Shown here piece by piece: positions 24,146-35,496 of a DNA stretch of 64,000 bases (positions are counted from its first letter, which is position 1; the number at the start of each line of letters is the position of its first letter). Origin of the DNA: Meconema thalassinum (taxonomy: Eukaryota; Arthropoda; Insecta; Orthoptera; Tettigoniidae); assembly GCA_946902985.2 (NCBI GenBank), contig OX336389.2, forward strand, positions 341,346,444 to 341,410,443. The letters are read 5' to 3'. The translations under genes and the position numbers were made by a program. The notes beneath the pieces are model-generated. The model ran no database searches and was not told the DNA's origin. It saw only the letters and a list, made by a program, of their open reading frames with translations.

Positions 24146-24467
24146 GAATAACAATGTTGACCGATTCCTGCATGTCATTGTCAGCAACAAGCATGGAGCG
24201 CGGCGGAGGGGGTACGGCCGGCGGTCGGCCAGGCAAAGCATGTATTCGACGTTGGCTGGGTTCTCATCCCGCTTAGCGCTCTATCGGTGGTGCAAATCGC
24301 GGGTGGCAGCGCGGTCTGCAGGTGAATTTGCAGACTGAGCGGGAGGACTCTACCGAGCGTTCGGGGGCTAAGAAGTCAGGAATTATGAGACTTTTCAAGA
24401 TTTCCCATATCAAGTGCGAATTTCCCAAACAATACCCGTATTTTTCCCGGGTCACTAAAATTCCCGT
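24146..24467. other. GC-rich sub-terminal region of the inverted-repeat element
   Basis: GC-rich from 24190 to 24350, then AT-rich with AATTCCCGTA motifs leading to the terminal repeat. No coding region is recognised. Confidence 0.5.
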
Positions 24468-24562
24468 ATCGCTCGACACCCTGCATTAGAATACAGTAAA
24501 GTTTATTATTTATTCCGCCCTATTCAATACAATTCACAAACTTTGTTCATAGAAAATTATGA

Positions 24563-24596
24563 TACATGTTTTGAGACCATATGGTCCCTTCTTCAG
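24563..24596 (-). ncRNA. Hammerhead-like core in PLE copy 1, damaged
   Basis: Minus-strand equivalent of 45829-45862. The CTGAAGA box and the GGGACC/GGTCTC helix are kept, but the GAAAC box reads AAAAC, which removes an essential core base. Confidence 0.5.
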
Positions 24597-25078
24597 TCCT
24601 TGTAGTGACTTGATTTAAACTTTAGAAAACATCATAATACATCGATAAATTGGATATAATAATCTTTAAAATTCTAAAAGTAATAAAATCACAGGATTCA
24701 CTTAGGTATATGCCTATGCGTGAAAATACTTATTCTACTAAAAAACATGTAGGTTATTATGCTAAAACAACATTGAAAATATATAGCCTTGTGGAGCCTA
24801 ATTGTATACATGGTGCACTTCGAATTTAAAAACAAGAAGACATGTTAAAAACGAGATTAAAATGACACAGTATTAAATTGTAAAACTTTTGTTTGGGACT
24901 GCTATATGTCCGTTCATTCTGCAATGTAAAATAGTTCTGAACTGTGAATTCTTCTCGGAATGGTGTTCTTCCAATATATGCTGGCCCCTTTTTTTACCAT
25001 TGGCGAGTGGCGTGGATGTTGTTCAATTCGCATGCGACACGGTGCCGATAGTAAGCGTATTATGACGAATATTGTCTT

Positions 25079-25371
25079 CTGAAAGATTGAAAGAAGAAAA
25101 GAAAAGCTATTTTAGGTAGTTATTCTCCGAAGAAATGTAGGTAAAGAAAAAAGAAGGAAAATACACTGACTGACTTACTCATAGAAAATTGAAAATTGCG
25201 GCATCCAATTCTGTTGATTCGAAGGATTGAGACGTAGATTGGTTGGAGAAGAAAAACTGTGCATAAAGAAAAATAAATTTATGAATATAAGCAAAAATAA
25301 CTTATATGGTGGTATGATAGATAACAAGAACTTGAAAAAGAGGTTTCTTGTCAATCAAATGCGCATCTTAC
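25079..25371 (-). other. Intron in the PLE copy 1 pLTR
   Basis: A donor CAAG|GTAAGA and an acceptor CTTTCAG enclose 293 bases, with a long pyrimidine tract before the acceptor. The same intron is present at 29627-29920 and 50038-50330. Confidence 0.7.
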
Positions 25372-25661
25372 CTTGCGTGTGTATGTGCCTTAGCTGAAGC
25401 CTCTCTGCTTACTGATGGTTTAAGTTTGGAGCTCTGTCGTGTGGCGTGCGGGGAAGGACACGTCAGAGGGAGAGGGGAGGGGGCGCTGATATGGGAGGGG
25501 GAGTCTGGATGAGATGTACCATGTGTTGGGAGGGGGAGGGGGTGGGGTAGGAGTGCGGTGGTAATTGCCGAGAGCATTGAGACGTTAAAATTCCTATTAT
25601 GGTCCTGTGCTATGGATAATTGACCTATAGTGGAATTACCTATTGTCATATATTAATCCTA

Positions 25662-26716
25662 TTAGGGTGTCAAATAAAATGTTGAATCGAAATTAATTTC
25701 GTTGATGTTGTGTGAGGGATTGAATCTTTGTGCTTTGTTGATTTCTATTTGTTCTAGTATATCCATGAGAGATCCTATCTTTTCCTGGTGTAGTATATGC
25801 AAGTCATTTTCTATGGTGGTAAATTTGTGTCCTGTTTCTGCCATATGGTTCCCCATTGCTGAAAATCTGTTGTGTTTGACTGCATTAACATGTTCCATGT
25901 ATCTGACCTTGAACCCTCTCCCGGTCTGTCCCACGTAATCGGTGTCACAAAGATTGCAATTGAGTTTGTATACTCCTGAATTATTGTATTTGTTAGTAAC
26001 ATTAATATTTTTGGAGTTAATTTTTTTTTTCTGATTAGTGTTTTTCGTTCGAAATGCTGTTTTGATTTTATATTTTTTAAGGGTGCTTGTGATGTGGTAG
26101 GTGGATTGGTTGGTGAACGTGAAGGCTGCATATGTGAGAGGTTCTTTATCTTCTTTAGTTAGTTTTGTAACGGGTTTGCTTTTGATTTTATTAATTATTC
26201 TGTCAACATATTTCCTGTCGAATCCGTTGGCTTCTGCTATTTGGTAAATTATGGATAATTCATTCAGGTAATCTGTTTCAGTGAGTGGAATGCTTAGGGT
26301 TCTATTGATAAAACATGTAATTGCTGCTTTTTTGTGGGATGCTGGGTGGTTGGAATCGTTTCTAATTATGGTGTTGGTTTGTGTTGGTTTTCTGTATATT
26401 TTGTAACTAAGGTGATCCTTATCTTTAGTGATCACTAAGTCCAGGTAACTTATAGAATGGTTGATTTCACTTTCAGACGTGAATTTGATGGAGCTGCTTA
26501 ACTGGTTGAGGTAGGGTAAGAATTGTTCCAAGTTTGTTTTGAGTTGTCCAGAATTACAAATATGTCATCAACATATATTCCCCAAAAGAAAATTCCTTCA
26601 TGTTTGTTCTTAATGTGTTCATATTCTAGGTTGTCCATGAATATATTCGCTATGGTACCTGATAGCGGTGAGCCCATTGCTAAACCTTCTTTTTGTCTAT
26701 ATATTGTCTCATTAAA
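25662..26716 (-). pseudogene. PLE copy 1 RT palm and GIY-YIG endonuclease
   Basis: The N-terminal piece (26719-26498) has the PLE RT motif QKEGLAMGSPLSGTIANIF and the catalytic box YVDDIFVI, then a frameshift near 26525. The second frame (26531-25662) continues the RT thumb and ends in the only intact GIY-YIG domain of the array: GVYKLNC, then YVGQTGRGFKVRY, then a conserved H/E/N tail. GIY-YIG endonucleases nick the target DNA for insertion. The protein is missing about the first 450 residues, so it cannot act alone. Confidence 0.88.
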
Positions 26717-26785
26717 CATCGAAAAAACTCACTCCTTACATACAATAGATGTCAAGGACATGTACACAAGGATACCAACAGCAAT

Positions 26786-28176
26786 TGTAACGTGTTTTTC
26801 GAGGGGATTTTATGCCACTGGCATAAGTCAGTAGGAAGCCATTCTATATTTATTTACGCGGCAAATTGTTCAGCCAAGAGAAGTTTTCATGTTAATTTAT
26901 TATTATTATTAATTTATTATAATTATTATTAAGGTATTTTCGGAGCATTTTATAAAAATTATAAGCATACAGATAGGTTTTCTATGTCTTAGAAAACGCT
27001 ATCAAGCAAATTATTACGAACGACAATATCATAGAAAATTATGTGATTACAGAATTTTACGGAGTTTCGTCAGTTAGGATATTATGAGAGACATGACTCA
27101 CTGGGAATTCAAATACAGGCTGATTCTTGTCAAGAAGTATTACGCAAGCGGGGTTGCAGCGTCAAGAAAAGGCGGATAGTTGGAACGGATATCGACTTAA
27201 TCATCCGCGCGCCGTGTGTAATGAGCCAGAGAAGGGGAAGTAGAGCGTGGGGAGCAGCCAATCAGTGGAACCCACGTAAGCTGGAAGTCGGTAACGAGGT
27301 GGGGAGCCGACGTGTGCATATATCGTTCGACGCGCCGTGGAGTGGGAGACAATCTGTGAAAGACTTGACTAGTTCGGTTGCAAGTGTGTGTCGCTCCGAT
27401 GTTCCGTGGAGTGGAGAACTATCTGTTTAAAACTTAACCAGTTTGGTTGTACGAGGGTATGGCTCCGTTGTTAGGACCATAAAGCCACCAAATCTACAAG
27501 TATATCATCAAATATCGACGGAGATGACGACGTCCAGGAGACTGTGGGAAGCACACAGCATCATCCAGTACGAGGGAAATGCTTTGGCAATTTCCAGTGG
27601 TAAGCGCAAATGACGCAGAAATACGCAATCTCTCGTCTTTCTTTGTTTCATATTCAGTAATTCAGTAAATTCATAGCTTGGGAATAAGAGTAAAATCAGT
27701 AATTTATCCGACTCCGTTTTCACGTAATTTTCTATCGGTAATATTAAAATCGCAACGCTCCAATTTAAATTTTAAACTTATTATTATTATTAATTTTGCT
27801 ATTCTTGTTTTATATAATAAATTCATTTCTTTTACAATGCAATCTTTGCTTTCAGTAGGTAGCATTAGATATAGACCAATTCCTTCTCCTGATACAATTG
27901 TTTGTTGGGTTAATGATCAAATCATACCACAATCTGAGTGAATAGAGTCTTGAAGGTGTTCTGCCAGAGCTAGACGTTGTTAAATACAAATTTAGATTTC
28001 AACATTGCATTGAGGTCTTGGCGCCCATTAAAACAACATAGCTTAGGCAAAGGTAAACAGTTAAATTTATCTCCCAACAGTTAGGGCCAGTCAAACCGTT
28101 ACACTTGTCGTTCAACGTGTGGGCTAGCAAAACCGCTACACTTCGCTACCAACATGGGGCATTAATTAACGTTACA
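26786..28176 (+). mobile_element. Gypsy-B solo LTR
   Basis: A 1391-bp solo LTR beginning TGTAACG and ending CGTTACA, flanked by the 4-bp duplication CAAT. Removing it rejoins the PLE sequence exactly as in copy 3 (47205). It matches 62245-63599. A TATA-like CATATATCG lies at 27317-27325. A short frame at 27524-27613 and several primer-site-like motifs near the right end are described separately. Solo LTRs arise by recombination between the two LTRs of one element. Confidence 0.93.
27524..27613 (+). other. Conserved 29-codon frame with splice donor in the solo LTR
   Basis: ATG to TGA, 29 codons (MTTSRRLWEAHS...), shared in length and position with 62986-63075. A GGTAAGC donor-like site lies near its end. 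It follows the TATA-like box by about 200 bases, so it would be near the start of the transcript. Confidence 0.4.
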
Positions 28177-28180
28177 CAAT

Positions 28181-29337
28181 TACTATAAAAATTATTGAAA
28201 GTAATCTAAAGAACAACAGTAACCCATCACAGGTCGAGATATCCGAGTTCATTAATATCCTAACTTTCATCTTGGATAACAATCAATTCAAGTTTAATGA
28301 GACAATATATAGACAAAAAGAAGGTTTAGCAATGGGCTCACCACTATCAGGTACCATAGCGAATATATTCATGGACAACCTAGAATATGAACACATTAAG
28401 AACAAACATGAAGGAATTTTCTTTTGGGGAAGATATGTTGATGACATATTTGTAATTCTGGACAACTCAAAAACAAACATGGAACAATTCTTACCCTACC
28501 TCAACCAATTAAGCAGCTCCATCAAATTCACGTCTGAAAGTGAAATCAACCATTCTATAAGTTACCTGGACTTAGTGATCACTAAAGATAAGGATCACCT
28601 TAGTTACAAAATATACAGAAAACCAACACAAACATTAGAAACGATTCCAACCACCCAGCATCCCACAAAAAAGCAGCAATTACATGTTTTATCAATAGAG
28701 CCCTAAGCATTCCACTCACTGAAACAGATTACCTGAATGAATTATCCATAATTTACCAAATAGCAGAAGCCAACGGATTCGACAGGAAATATGTTGACAG
28801 AATAATTAATAAAATCAAAAGCAAACCCGTTACAAAACTAACTAAAGAAGATAAAGAACCTCTCACATATGCAGCCTTCACGTTCACCAACCAATCCACC
28901 TACCACATCGCAAGCACCCTTAAAAAATATAAAATCAAAACAGCATTTCGAACGAAAAACACTAATCAGAAAAAAAAAAATTAACTCCAAAAATATTAAT
29001 GTTACTAACAAATACAATAATTCAGGAGTATACAAACTCAATTGCACTCTTTGTGACACCGATTACGTGGGACAGACCGGGAGAGGGTTCAAGGTCAGAT
29101 ACATGGAACATGTTAATGCAGTCAAACAACAGATTTTCAGCAATGGGGAACCATATGGCAGAAACAGGACACAAATTTACCACCATAGAAAATGACTTGC
29201 AAATACTACACCAGGAAAAGAAAGGATCTCTCATGGATATACTAGAACAAATAGAAATCAACAAAGCACAAAGATTCAATCCCTCACACAACATCAACGA
29301 AATTAATTTCGATTCAACATTTTATTTGACACCCTAA
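28181..29337 (+). pseudogene. PLE copy 2 RT and endonuclease
   Basis: The RT part is open from before 28272 to 28706 with GLAMGSPLSGTIANIF and RYVDDIFVILDNSK. A 10-base loss near 28632 breaks the frame. The endonuclease follows in two frames: GVYKLNC...YVGQTGRGFKVRY is intact, but a 2-base loss after VKQ (near 29127) shifts the end. Copy 3 shares that same 2-base loss, so copies 2 and 3 are more closely related to each other than to copy 1. Confidence 0.85.
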
Positions 29338-29626
29338 TAGGATTAATATATGACAATAGGTAATTCCACTATAGGTCAATTATCCATAGCACAGGACCAT
29401 AATAGGAATTTTAACGTCTCAATGCTCTCGGCAATTACCACCGCACTCCTACCCCACCCCCTCCCCTCCCAACACATCGTACATCTCATCCAGACTCCCC
29501 CTCCCATATCAGCGCCCCCTCCCCTCTCCCTCTGACGTGTCCTTCCCCGCACGCCACACGACAGAGCTCCAAACTTAAACCATCAGTAAGCAGAGAGGCT
29601 TCAGCTAAGGCACATACACACGCAAG
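29338..29626 (+). other. pLTR start, C-rich segment
   Basis: The pLTR begins about GACACCCTAATAGG and contains a striking C-rich tract (29450-29535), also present at 49859-49945 and inverted at 25436-25560. No gene; frames here (MTIGNST...) are copies of one another and lack codon-level support. Confidence 0.6.
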
Positions 29627-29920
29627 GTAAGATGCGCATTTGATTGACAAGAAACCTCTTTTTCAAGTTCTTGTTATCTATCATACCACCATATAAGTTA
29701 TTTTTGCTTATATTCATCAATTTATTTTTCTTTATGCACAGTTTTTCTTCTCCAACCAATCTAAGTCTCAATCCTTCGAATCAACAGAATTGGATGCCGC
29801 AATTTTCAATTTTCTATGAGTAAGTCAGTCAGTGTATTTTCCTTCTTTTTTCTTTACCTACATTTCTTCGGAGAATAACGACCTAAAATAGCTTTTCTTT
29901 TCTTCTTTCAATCTTTCAGA
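29627..29920 (+). other. Intron in the shared pLTR of PLE copies 2 and 3
   Basis: CAAG|GTAAGA donor and CTTTCAG acceptor, 294 bases, as in the other two pLTR copies. Confidence 0.7.
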
Positions 29921-29946
29921 ACACAATATTCGTCATAATACGCTAA

Positions 29947-29980
29947 AGCTCTACCCACAATGCGCTGTCGGTAGCCGGTA
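29947..29980 (+). repeat. Harbinger left terminal inverted repeat
   Basis: Begins AGCTCTACCCACAATGCGCT and continues TGTCGGTAGCC. It pairs with 45338-45371, where the sub-terminal motif GCGCATTGTGGG also occurs a second time near 45277. Confidence 0.88.
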
Positions 29981-30123
29981 GACTGTAGTTGAAGGCTGAC
30001 CCGTGCTCTCTTATGGCGTCATTCACAATGTGAAGTTGCTTGTCGGTAGTAGATAGTTGACTATCGACAGCGTGTAGTCTGCTGTCGCCTATTTTATCTT
30101 TGACTGCCAGCTACATATTTAAG

Positions 30124-30155
30124 AGCCAATCAGAAAAGATCACAAGCTGACGTCA
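30124..30155 (+). promoter_or_regulatory. CCAAT box and CRE upstream of the MADF gene
   Basis: AGCCAATCAG at 30124-30133 and a perfect palindromic CRE, TGACGTCA, at 30148-30155, about 100 bases before the ATG at 30254. Together they form a plausible promoter for the left-hand Harbinger gene. Confidence 0.5.
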
Positions 30156-30253
30156 CTTTGTCGTTTCCCGCTCGTCTTGCTGTGTGGTTGCGACTTCTGC
30201 GTTCTTCGCGTTATATTGTATAACATAATATAAATAATAAATATAAAAATACG

Positions 30254-33200
30254 ATGATGACGACTGAATGTGCTGACATTGGGATGGAGGAGATTTTTAT
30301 TGATCTTGTGAGGGAACGTCGTTGGCTGTACGACATGAGCGAGCCGAAATATAAAGATAACCTGTTCAAGGACCAGATGTGGAGGCTCATTGCCGATGCT
30401 ATGGGCTGGAAAGGTATGATCATTTATCATTTATATAATAATAAATTTCATTATTTAATTAATAACAACCCTAGTCACTAGCATACAACATTAATAATAA
30501 TAATATTTAAAGTTATTTGATGCTCGGGATTTCGTACCAAGAGAGTCTTAAATTTGGCGGCATTTTTACTATATAATCATTAAATAATTACACACATTGT
30601 GTACTCAAGAAACAAGTCATGTATTGAAATAAGAACATTATATTACGGTGGTACACTGTTGCGTACCGTTTTGCAAACAAGGTTCTAGAAGTAAAAACTT
30701 CCTGGAACTAGCTTTCATGAATTTCCTTGTTGAAAGCCAAGAAGGAAATTTATAGGATTAATAAAGCAATAATAATCAGACTAGGTATGTAGCCTACACT
30801 GCCCTTGTGCTGCTATAATAACGAGCTGTTGAAGACCATAGACCATAGGCTCTATCACGTCATACGGAGCAGCAAAGTATTCATTGCAACCATCTACCCT
30901 ACGCTTGTACCTACCAGATATTAATTGCATTAATAGTTGCACGTGCTAGGGAAAATCTGCAGTTGAAATAAACTAACTGCACTTTTGCTGGATTAAACTT
31001 GTGATAGCAATGTTATTAATGTTATAGGCTGTGGTCAATACACGCACTGCTAGGAGGACAGTGTTGATGCAGAGAACACTATGATTGGGTAGGCTTTATA
31101 TTATTGGAGGCTAAGCTCCGAAATAGTTCAACACTGAATCTAGCAATCGCCTCTAGGATTACCTCTGCGTCTCTTTACCTTCTACAGTACTGCCGAGCTC
31201 ATTAACCCCTTGGGTGTGACTGTACCCACCTCCTGGCGTATAAGGTCCTCGCATGCAAACAATTTACGATTGCCTAGGTAGTCGCTTGAACACCTGAAAC
31301 CCATTGCAAGTCACGTTGTTGTTACTTCGTTTTGGGTGACTGGGATATCAAGGTCATTAGCCGCATCCCAAGTCAGCCAGGAGTGAGCTGCTGTCGTAGA
31401 GTGAGGATCACCTGTCTTTGGACGATCCGACACAGAATGTCTGCTAGAAATAATATCGTATGGCCTCCGGTGCCGGGTGTAAGCTTTGTTATTTGACTCC
31501 CAGAGGACAGCTTGCATCTCGAATTTTGTTGTTCCTTGAAGCACTATGAAAGTCAAGGAGGTTAGATATTGAAGCTCGATGACACTACAGCGCTTTCTAG
31601 TAGAGAAATGAGAAACTTGGTGTTGGCGGAAAATTCCGAGATTAATTTTGCCATTATGAACACGGCCTACTGAATTCAAATGGGTTCTTTAACATGCCAA
31701 CATCGTATGACATGCGTATCATGATTTTCGCCGCCTTTCAAAACTCACTTACCACGGCCAGGAGCGAACCTGCAAGCTTGGGGGGGGTTAGTAATCCAAC
31801 ACGATAACCACTCGCCCACTATGGCAAGATTGTCTGCTGATGGCTCCTCCATACTACTGTGGATACATCGCTTCGGTTGACAGTCAAGACGGTTTGCAAC
31901 TGCTATTTGTCTTAGACCTTCCTAAGCGAAGCGTGCCCGGTTTAACATATATGGATCACCTATACATGTTGACGTTCACTGAATGCGACAAAGCCGGGAC
32001 GTGATAGCCGAAAATGGTGAAATCGATTGGTCGCTGGAATGTTAACGGTACATTATGCAAGAAAATGAATGGCAGCTTAGGAGGCTCAAAACAAGGCTAT
32101 ATATGTATTGTCCGTACTATTCATCATTATGCAAAACTTTTCTTGCTGTGTATATATTACCTTGAATGCCGCAAAATTATCACTTTCTTTGTGTAATGTG
32201 TTGGAAAATATATTTACCTATATTTGTAGTAAAAATCTTTAAATGCTACATTAGCAACTAGAGAATCAACTTGCCCAATATTTAAGGTTTGTGTTTACCT
32301 TTTGAACGCTATTAATTAATTCAAACTATACCTATGAATTTCAGATAATGAGAATACACGTGAGACGGCCACTGATTTCGGCAAGAGGATGTGGAAGAGG
32401 CAGAGAGATAACTTTTGGCGTATAAATTAAAAAAAGCCTACCGGTTCCACTGATGGGCACAAGTGGCCCTTATATGATAAGCTGCTGTTCCTCTCGGTAA
32501 CCAGAGGGAACAACTCTAGACCGTGAGTATTTCCCATATTGTAGAATGAAGTAGAACATTTTAAATTTGAATTTATAATAATTTCTATCATACTTTATCC
32601 TCAATGGCTACAGACTTCATTTAACTATGTATACATTGTTTTTTATACAGGACATTTTCGAACTTTGGCAGGGTCAGTGAACCCCAACCGCAGGTGTCAT
32701 GGAACTGTGATTTCTTAAACACCCCGAATGATGTAGGGTCCGCTCCTCCATCACAAGCCTTTGTGGGTGAATACGCAGAGGAACTTGAAGTGGTAAGCTT
32801 TATTTTAAGGTTGGAGAATTAGAATAAATAGAGCATGTCTTTAACAAATAACATATGTTTTGTATGAAGTTTTGGAAAATGTATTTATTCAATAATTAAC
32901 ACTGTAGCATTGGCAAATACCTAAAATGCATAAACTAGGAAACCCATTTACAGTGTGCTGTTATTATGTAGATCTGTCTCTTTGACGGCCGTAGGTCTAC
33001 GCTGGCTGCGTGGCAGGATCGAATCTTGACGCAGTAGTCTGGAATTTGAGGGTGCGCAAATGCGAGGAAGCCGTGTCAGTATATTTATTTGCAAGTTATA
33101 GATCCCCTTCGGGGAAAAATTCCGGCATCCTGGGGCCTAAGCCGCAGTAGTTAAAAGGGACGTGAAACAAATAACATTTTTATTATTATTATTATTATCA

Positions 33201-33836
33201 GTAGGTCTAGGCCTTAACATGACGACCATTGGTGCATTTACCTTAATAAAACGAAAAACATAATCTTAGGATTTGTATTGAAATATGCCTACAAAAGAGC
33301 ATTATCTGTAATTCAAAACAATCTCAAAAAAATTGGAAAATGGTGTCAGTAATGGCAATTGGCTGATGAAGGCCAAAATATGTACCATATGAGGATATAA
33401 CAATATTATTTTATTTTTTTAGATGACTGATGTGCCTTGCACCAGCAGCAGCAACTCAACACCGTCTCCTGTGACATTGGAAGAGGCTGCAAAGGTTGGC
33501 GAACCTCTGCCATTCGAAGTGGCTGCAAAGGTTGGGGAAAAGAGGAAAGTCCCTCCTGGGAGGACAAATCCTCCACCCGATAACTTCTGTAAGAAGAAGA
33601 AGGAGACGTCAAAGAAGCTGGAAGACCTTTTGGCCAAAGGCTTTGAGTCCTTCGCTGTTTTGGCCGAGAGGTCTTCAGCAGCTACAGTACCTGTCCCCCC
33701 AGCTAAAACTGCAAATGATGCATTTGTAGAGTATCTGAAAATTGAATTGGACAATGAATTTCCAGTATAAAAGCAGGGACAGGTTCGAAGGGCCCTCATT
33801 ACATACCTGGAGGAACTGAAACAAAAGTTAAATTGA
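30254..33836 (+). pseudogene. Harbinger MADF-BESS-like accessory protein, four exons
   Basis: Exons 30254-30413, 32345-32522, 32651-32792 and 33423-33770, each with GT-AG borders, join in phase throughout. Exons 1-2 encode a MADF (Myb/SANT-like) domain: EIFIDLVRERRWLYD, YKDNLFKDQMWRLIADAMGW, then GKRMWKRQRDNFWR and WPLYDKLLFL. Exon 4 ends in a BESS-like tail (DAFVEYLKIELDNEFP, then ALITYLEELKQKLN). In PIF/Harbinger elements such a protein helps the nuclease bind the ends and enter the nucleus. Two in-frame stops, TAA in exon 2 after FWRIN and TAA at 33768, break it; the frame stays open past the second to 33836. Intron 1 holds a SINE. Confidence 0.8.
31446..31830 (-). mobile_element. SINE-B, copy 2, in MADF intron 1
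   Basis: Closely matches 23752-24134 in the same orientation, with the tRNA-like head at its right end. Flanked by TGTCTGCT at 31438-31445 and 31831-31838. A run of 8 G replaces 4 G in copy 1 within the tRNA-like part. Confidence 0.85.
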
Positions 33837-33860
33837 GTGGGAAAAATAACAAAACACAAA

Positions 33861-34789
33861 GGGGGGACCTACACCTATAAGGATCAAAATTTGTCACTTT
33901 TCCATTTTAAGTAGAGTTTCGCAAACTCGGCACTCGGCAACCCGGCACTCATATCGGCCACCCTGACAGGAGAAAAAAAATCATGATTTGTGTTTCCGCG
34001 CAGAGCGTTATTATGTTTTCTTTCGTCTTCTCCATCAATGGAATTAACGACAGTTAAATACGACTCGAAACAAGTTGACCTACAGTACATAGTAAGAAGA
34101 GTAACGACGACCTGATAAATACAGGTAGTCGTACAGTACAGTACTGTAAATGCACAAATTGTTGGCAGTAACAAGTAAACAAACGGTTCTCGCGCAGAGC
34201 GTTGTATTTATTTGATTGCGCATTCTCCGCAGTTGTTTCTTCGCCGTCCTCGTTACGAGGCTTCAAGAAACAGGTTTCAAAGTGAAAAGCAAAAGAACAT
34301 TACTTACAGTAAATGGTAATTTTCATTAAGTGAAAAAACTATTTCCCTATGGGAATTGTTTTGTACATATACTGTAACTGCCAGATTTTTCAAGATAATG
34401 AAGTGAAATTTAATATACATGTGTATCTTATAGGGAAGAACAATATGACCTTAAACTGTTGCAGTAAATGTCATAGTTTCATTTTCTTTTTAAATATTCA
34501 GTGAAAAAAATAATTCAAAAAAGTTACTTTAATATAAGCTTTTTAAAAAAATGTTCTTCTTTATAGATTCCAATGATTCTAGGTCAATCTCTAGCTGCTG
34601 CATTATTAAATACGATGAAAAGGTTTTTTTTTTTTTTTTAAACAATGATATTTGTGTAAAATATTAGGGAAACGGTGGAACAGTGCACAATATGCAGCCA
34701 CCATTTTAAATGCCCAATTTCCTGAAATGCATTCGCCATATGAGCGAAATATACATGATTTTTGGATCCTTATAGGTGTAGGTCCCCCC
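33861..34789. mobile_element. 929-bp inverted-repeat (MITE-like) element
   Basis: GGGGGGACCTACACCTATAA at the left end is matched, inverted, by the right end at 34758-34789; the repeats run about 29 bases with one extra base on the right. No coding capacity. The target duplication is not clear. It begins 25 bases after the MADF stop at 33836 and is AT-rich inside. Confidence 0.8.
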
Positions 34790-35496
34790 TTAAGGGGGTT
34801 GATACACCTGGAAATATGATTTTTTTTTCATTTTTTGTTTTTGATCTCGAATGAAAGAATAACCATTTCTTTAACTAAATCTGAAGTTATATAACGAAAT
34901 TTCCAATTTTGACAGACATATTACGATTTAAATCCAAGCATGTACTGAACTGTCAGCTGAGTGGTATGTGTAAGTGGAAATGTATATACAGTACAATGTT
35001 TTGAACCATTTTCCCACAAGTTTAGTTTTTTCACACAAAAAACACAATAACTCAAGGACTAATGGTCCAAAATGCCTGAAATTTGGAATTCCCCTAGTTG
35101 GAACTAAGTTATAGAGGATGAACCTCAATTATTGAATTCCTTTGAGAAATATGCTCAGTGCATCTAACACACCGTGTGAAATTCTTAATTTTTTTCAATA
35201 TTCAAATGAAATACCTATAAAAGGGTAACTTATTCTTCCACTAAGTTCATAGAGGTCTATCCTGGGTAATTTAGTGTTGTCTTAAAGAAAAAAAAATTGT
35301 TTATGCCAATCACATTGATAGTTTTCAAGAAATAATGTTTTCTGTAACATTCAAAAAATATGTTGTTGTTTCCTATGGTTAGCCCGGATTCCAATCCATC
35401 AGCTTTCTTGCGTTCCAATAGAGTTGTGTGAGGTTTCCAGAAGTTCTAGCAGTCACATCAAGTTTGTTGCAATGTAGCAGGTGTCCCTTATCCATT

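Larger units (their letters stand above)
16143..24483. mobile_element. 8.3-kb inverted-repeat DNA transposon, composite
   Basis: Bounded by a perfect 16-bp inverted repeat: CAGGGTGTCGAGCGAT at 16143-16158 and its complement at 24468-24483. CATTA abuts both ends (16138-16142 and 24484-24488). The CAGGG start is hAT-like, but hAT elements make 8-bp duplications, so the family is uncertain. Both sub-terminal regions carry several AATTCCCGTA motifs. Inside are a P-element-like transposase (plus strand), a hAT-like C-terminal fragment (minus strand) and a SINE. Which transposase, if either, belongs to these ends is not settled. Confidence 0.75.
24492..26716 (-). mobile_element. PLE copy 1, inverted and truncated
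   Basis: On the minus strand it runs from the RT palm through the endonuclease and the pLTR. It starts at 26716, joined head to head with copy 2 through the shared bases TTAAAC. Its pLTR ends 5 bases past ACTG at 24492, about 50 bases short of the end seen in copy 3. Confidence 0.88.
26717..29943 (+). mobile_element. PLE copy 2, 5'-truncated, interrupted by a solo LTR
   Basis: Begins within the RT gene (AAACATCGAAAAAACTC, as at 47134) and continues through the pLTR to the Harbinger insertion at 29943. A 4-bp duplication, CAAT, at 26782-26785 and 28177-28180 marks the solo LTR inside it. Its pLTR resumes at 45375 and serves as the 5' pLTR of copy 3. Confidence 0.88.

Noticed and set aside
27678..27941. 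A frame of about 87 codons shared between the two Gypsy-B LTRs (also 63140-63400)
   Set aside because: It lies in AT-rich LTR sequence and is shared only because the LTRs are copies; there is no start context or family match.
33406..33859. Minus-strand frames opposite the last MADF exon
   Set aside because: The plus-strand frame has in-phase splice sites and a BESS-like tail; the minus-strand frames are its shadow.
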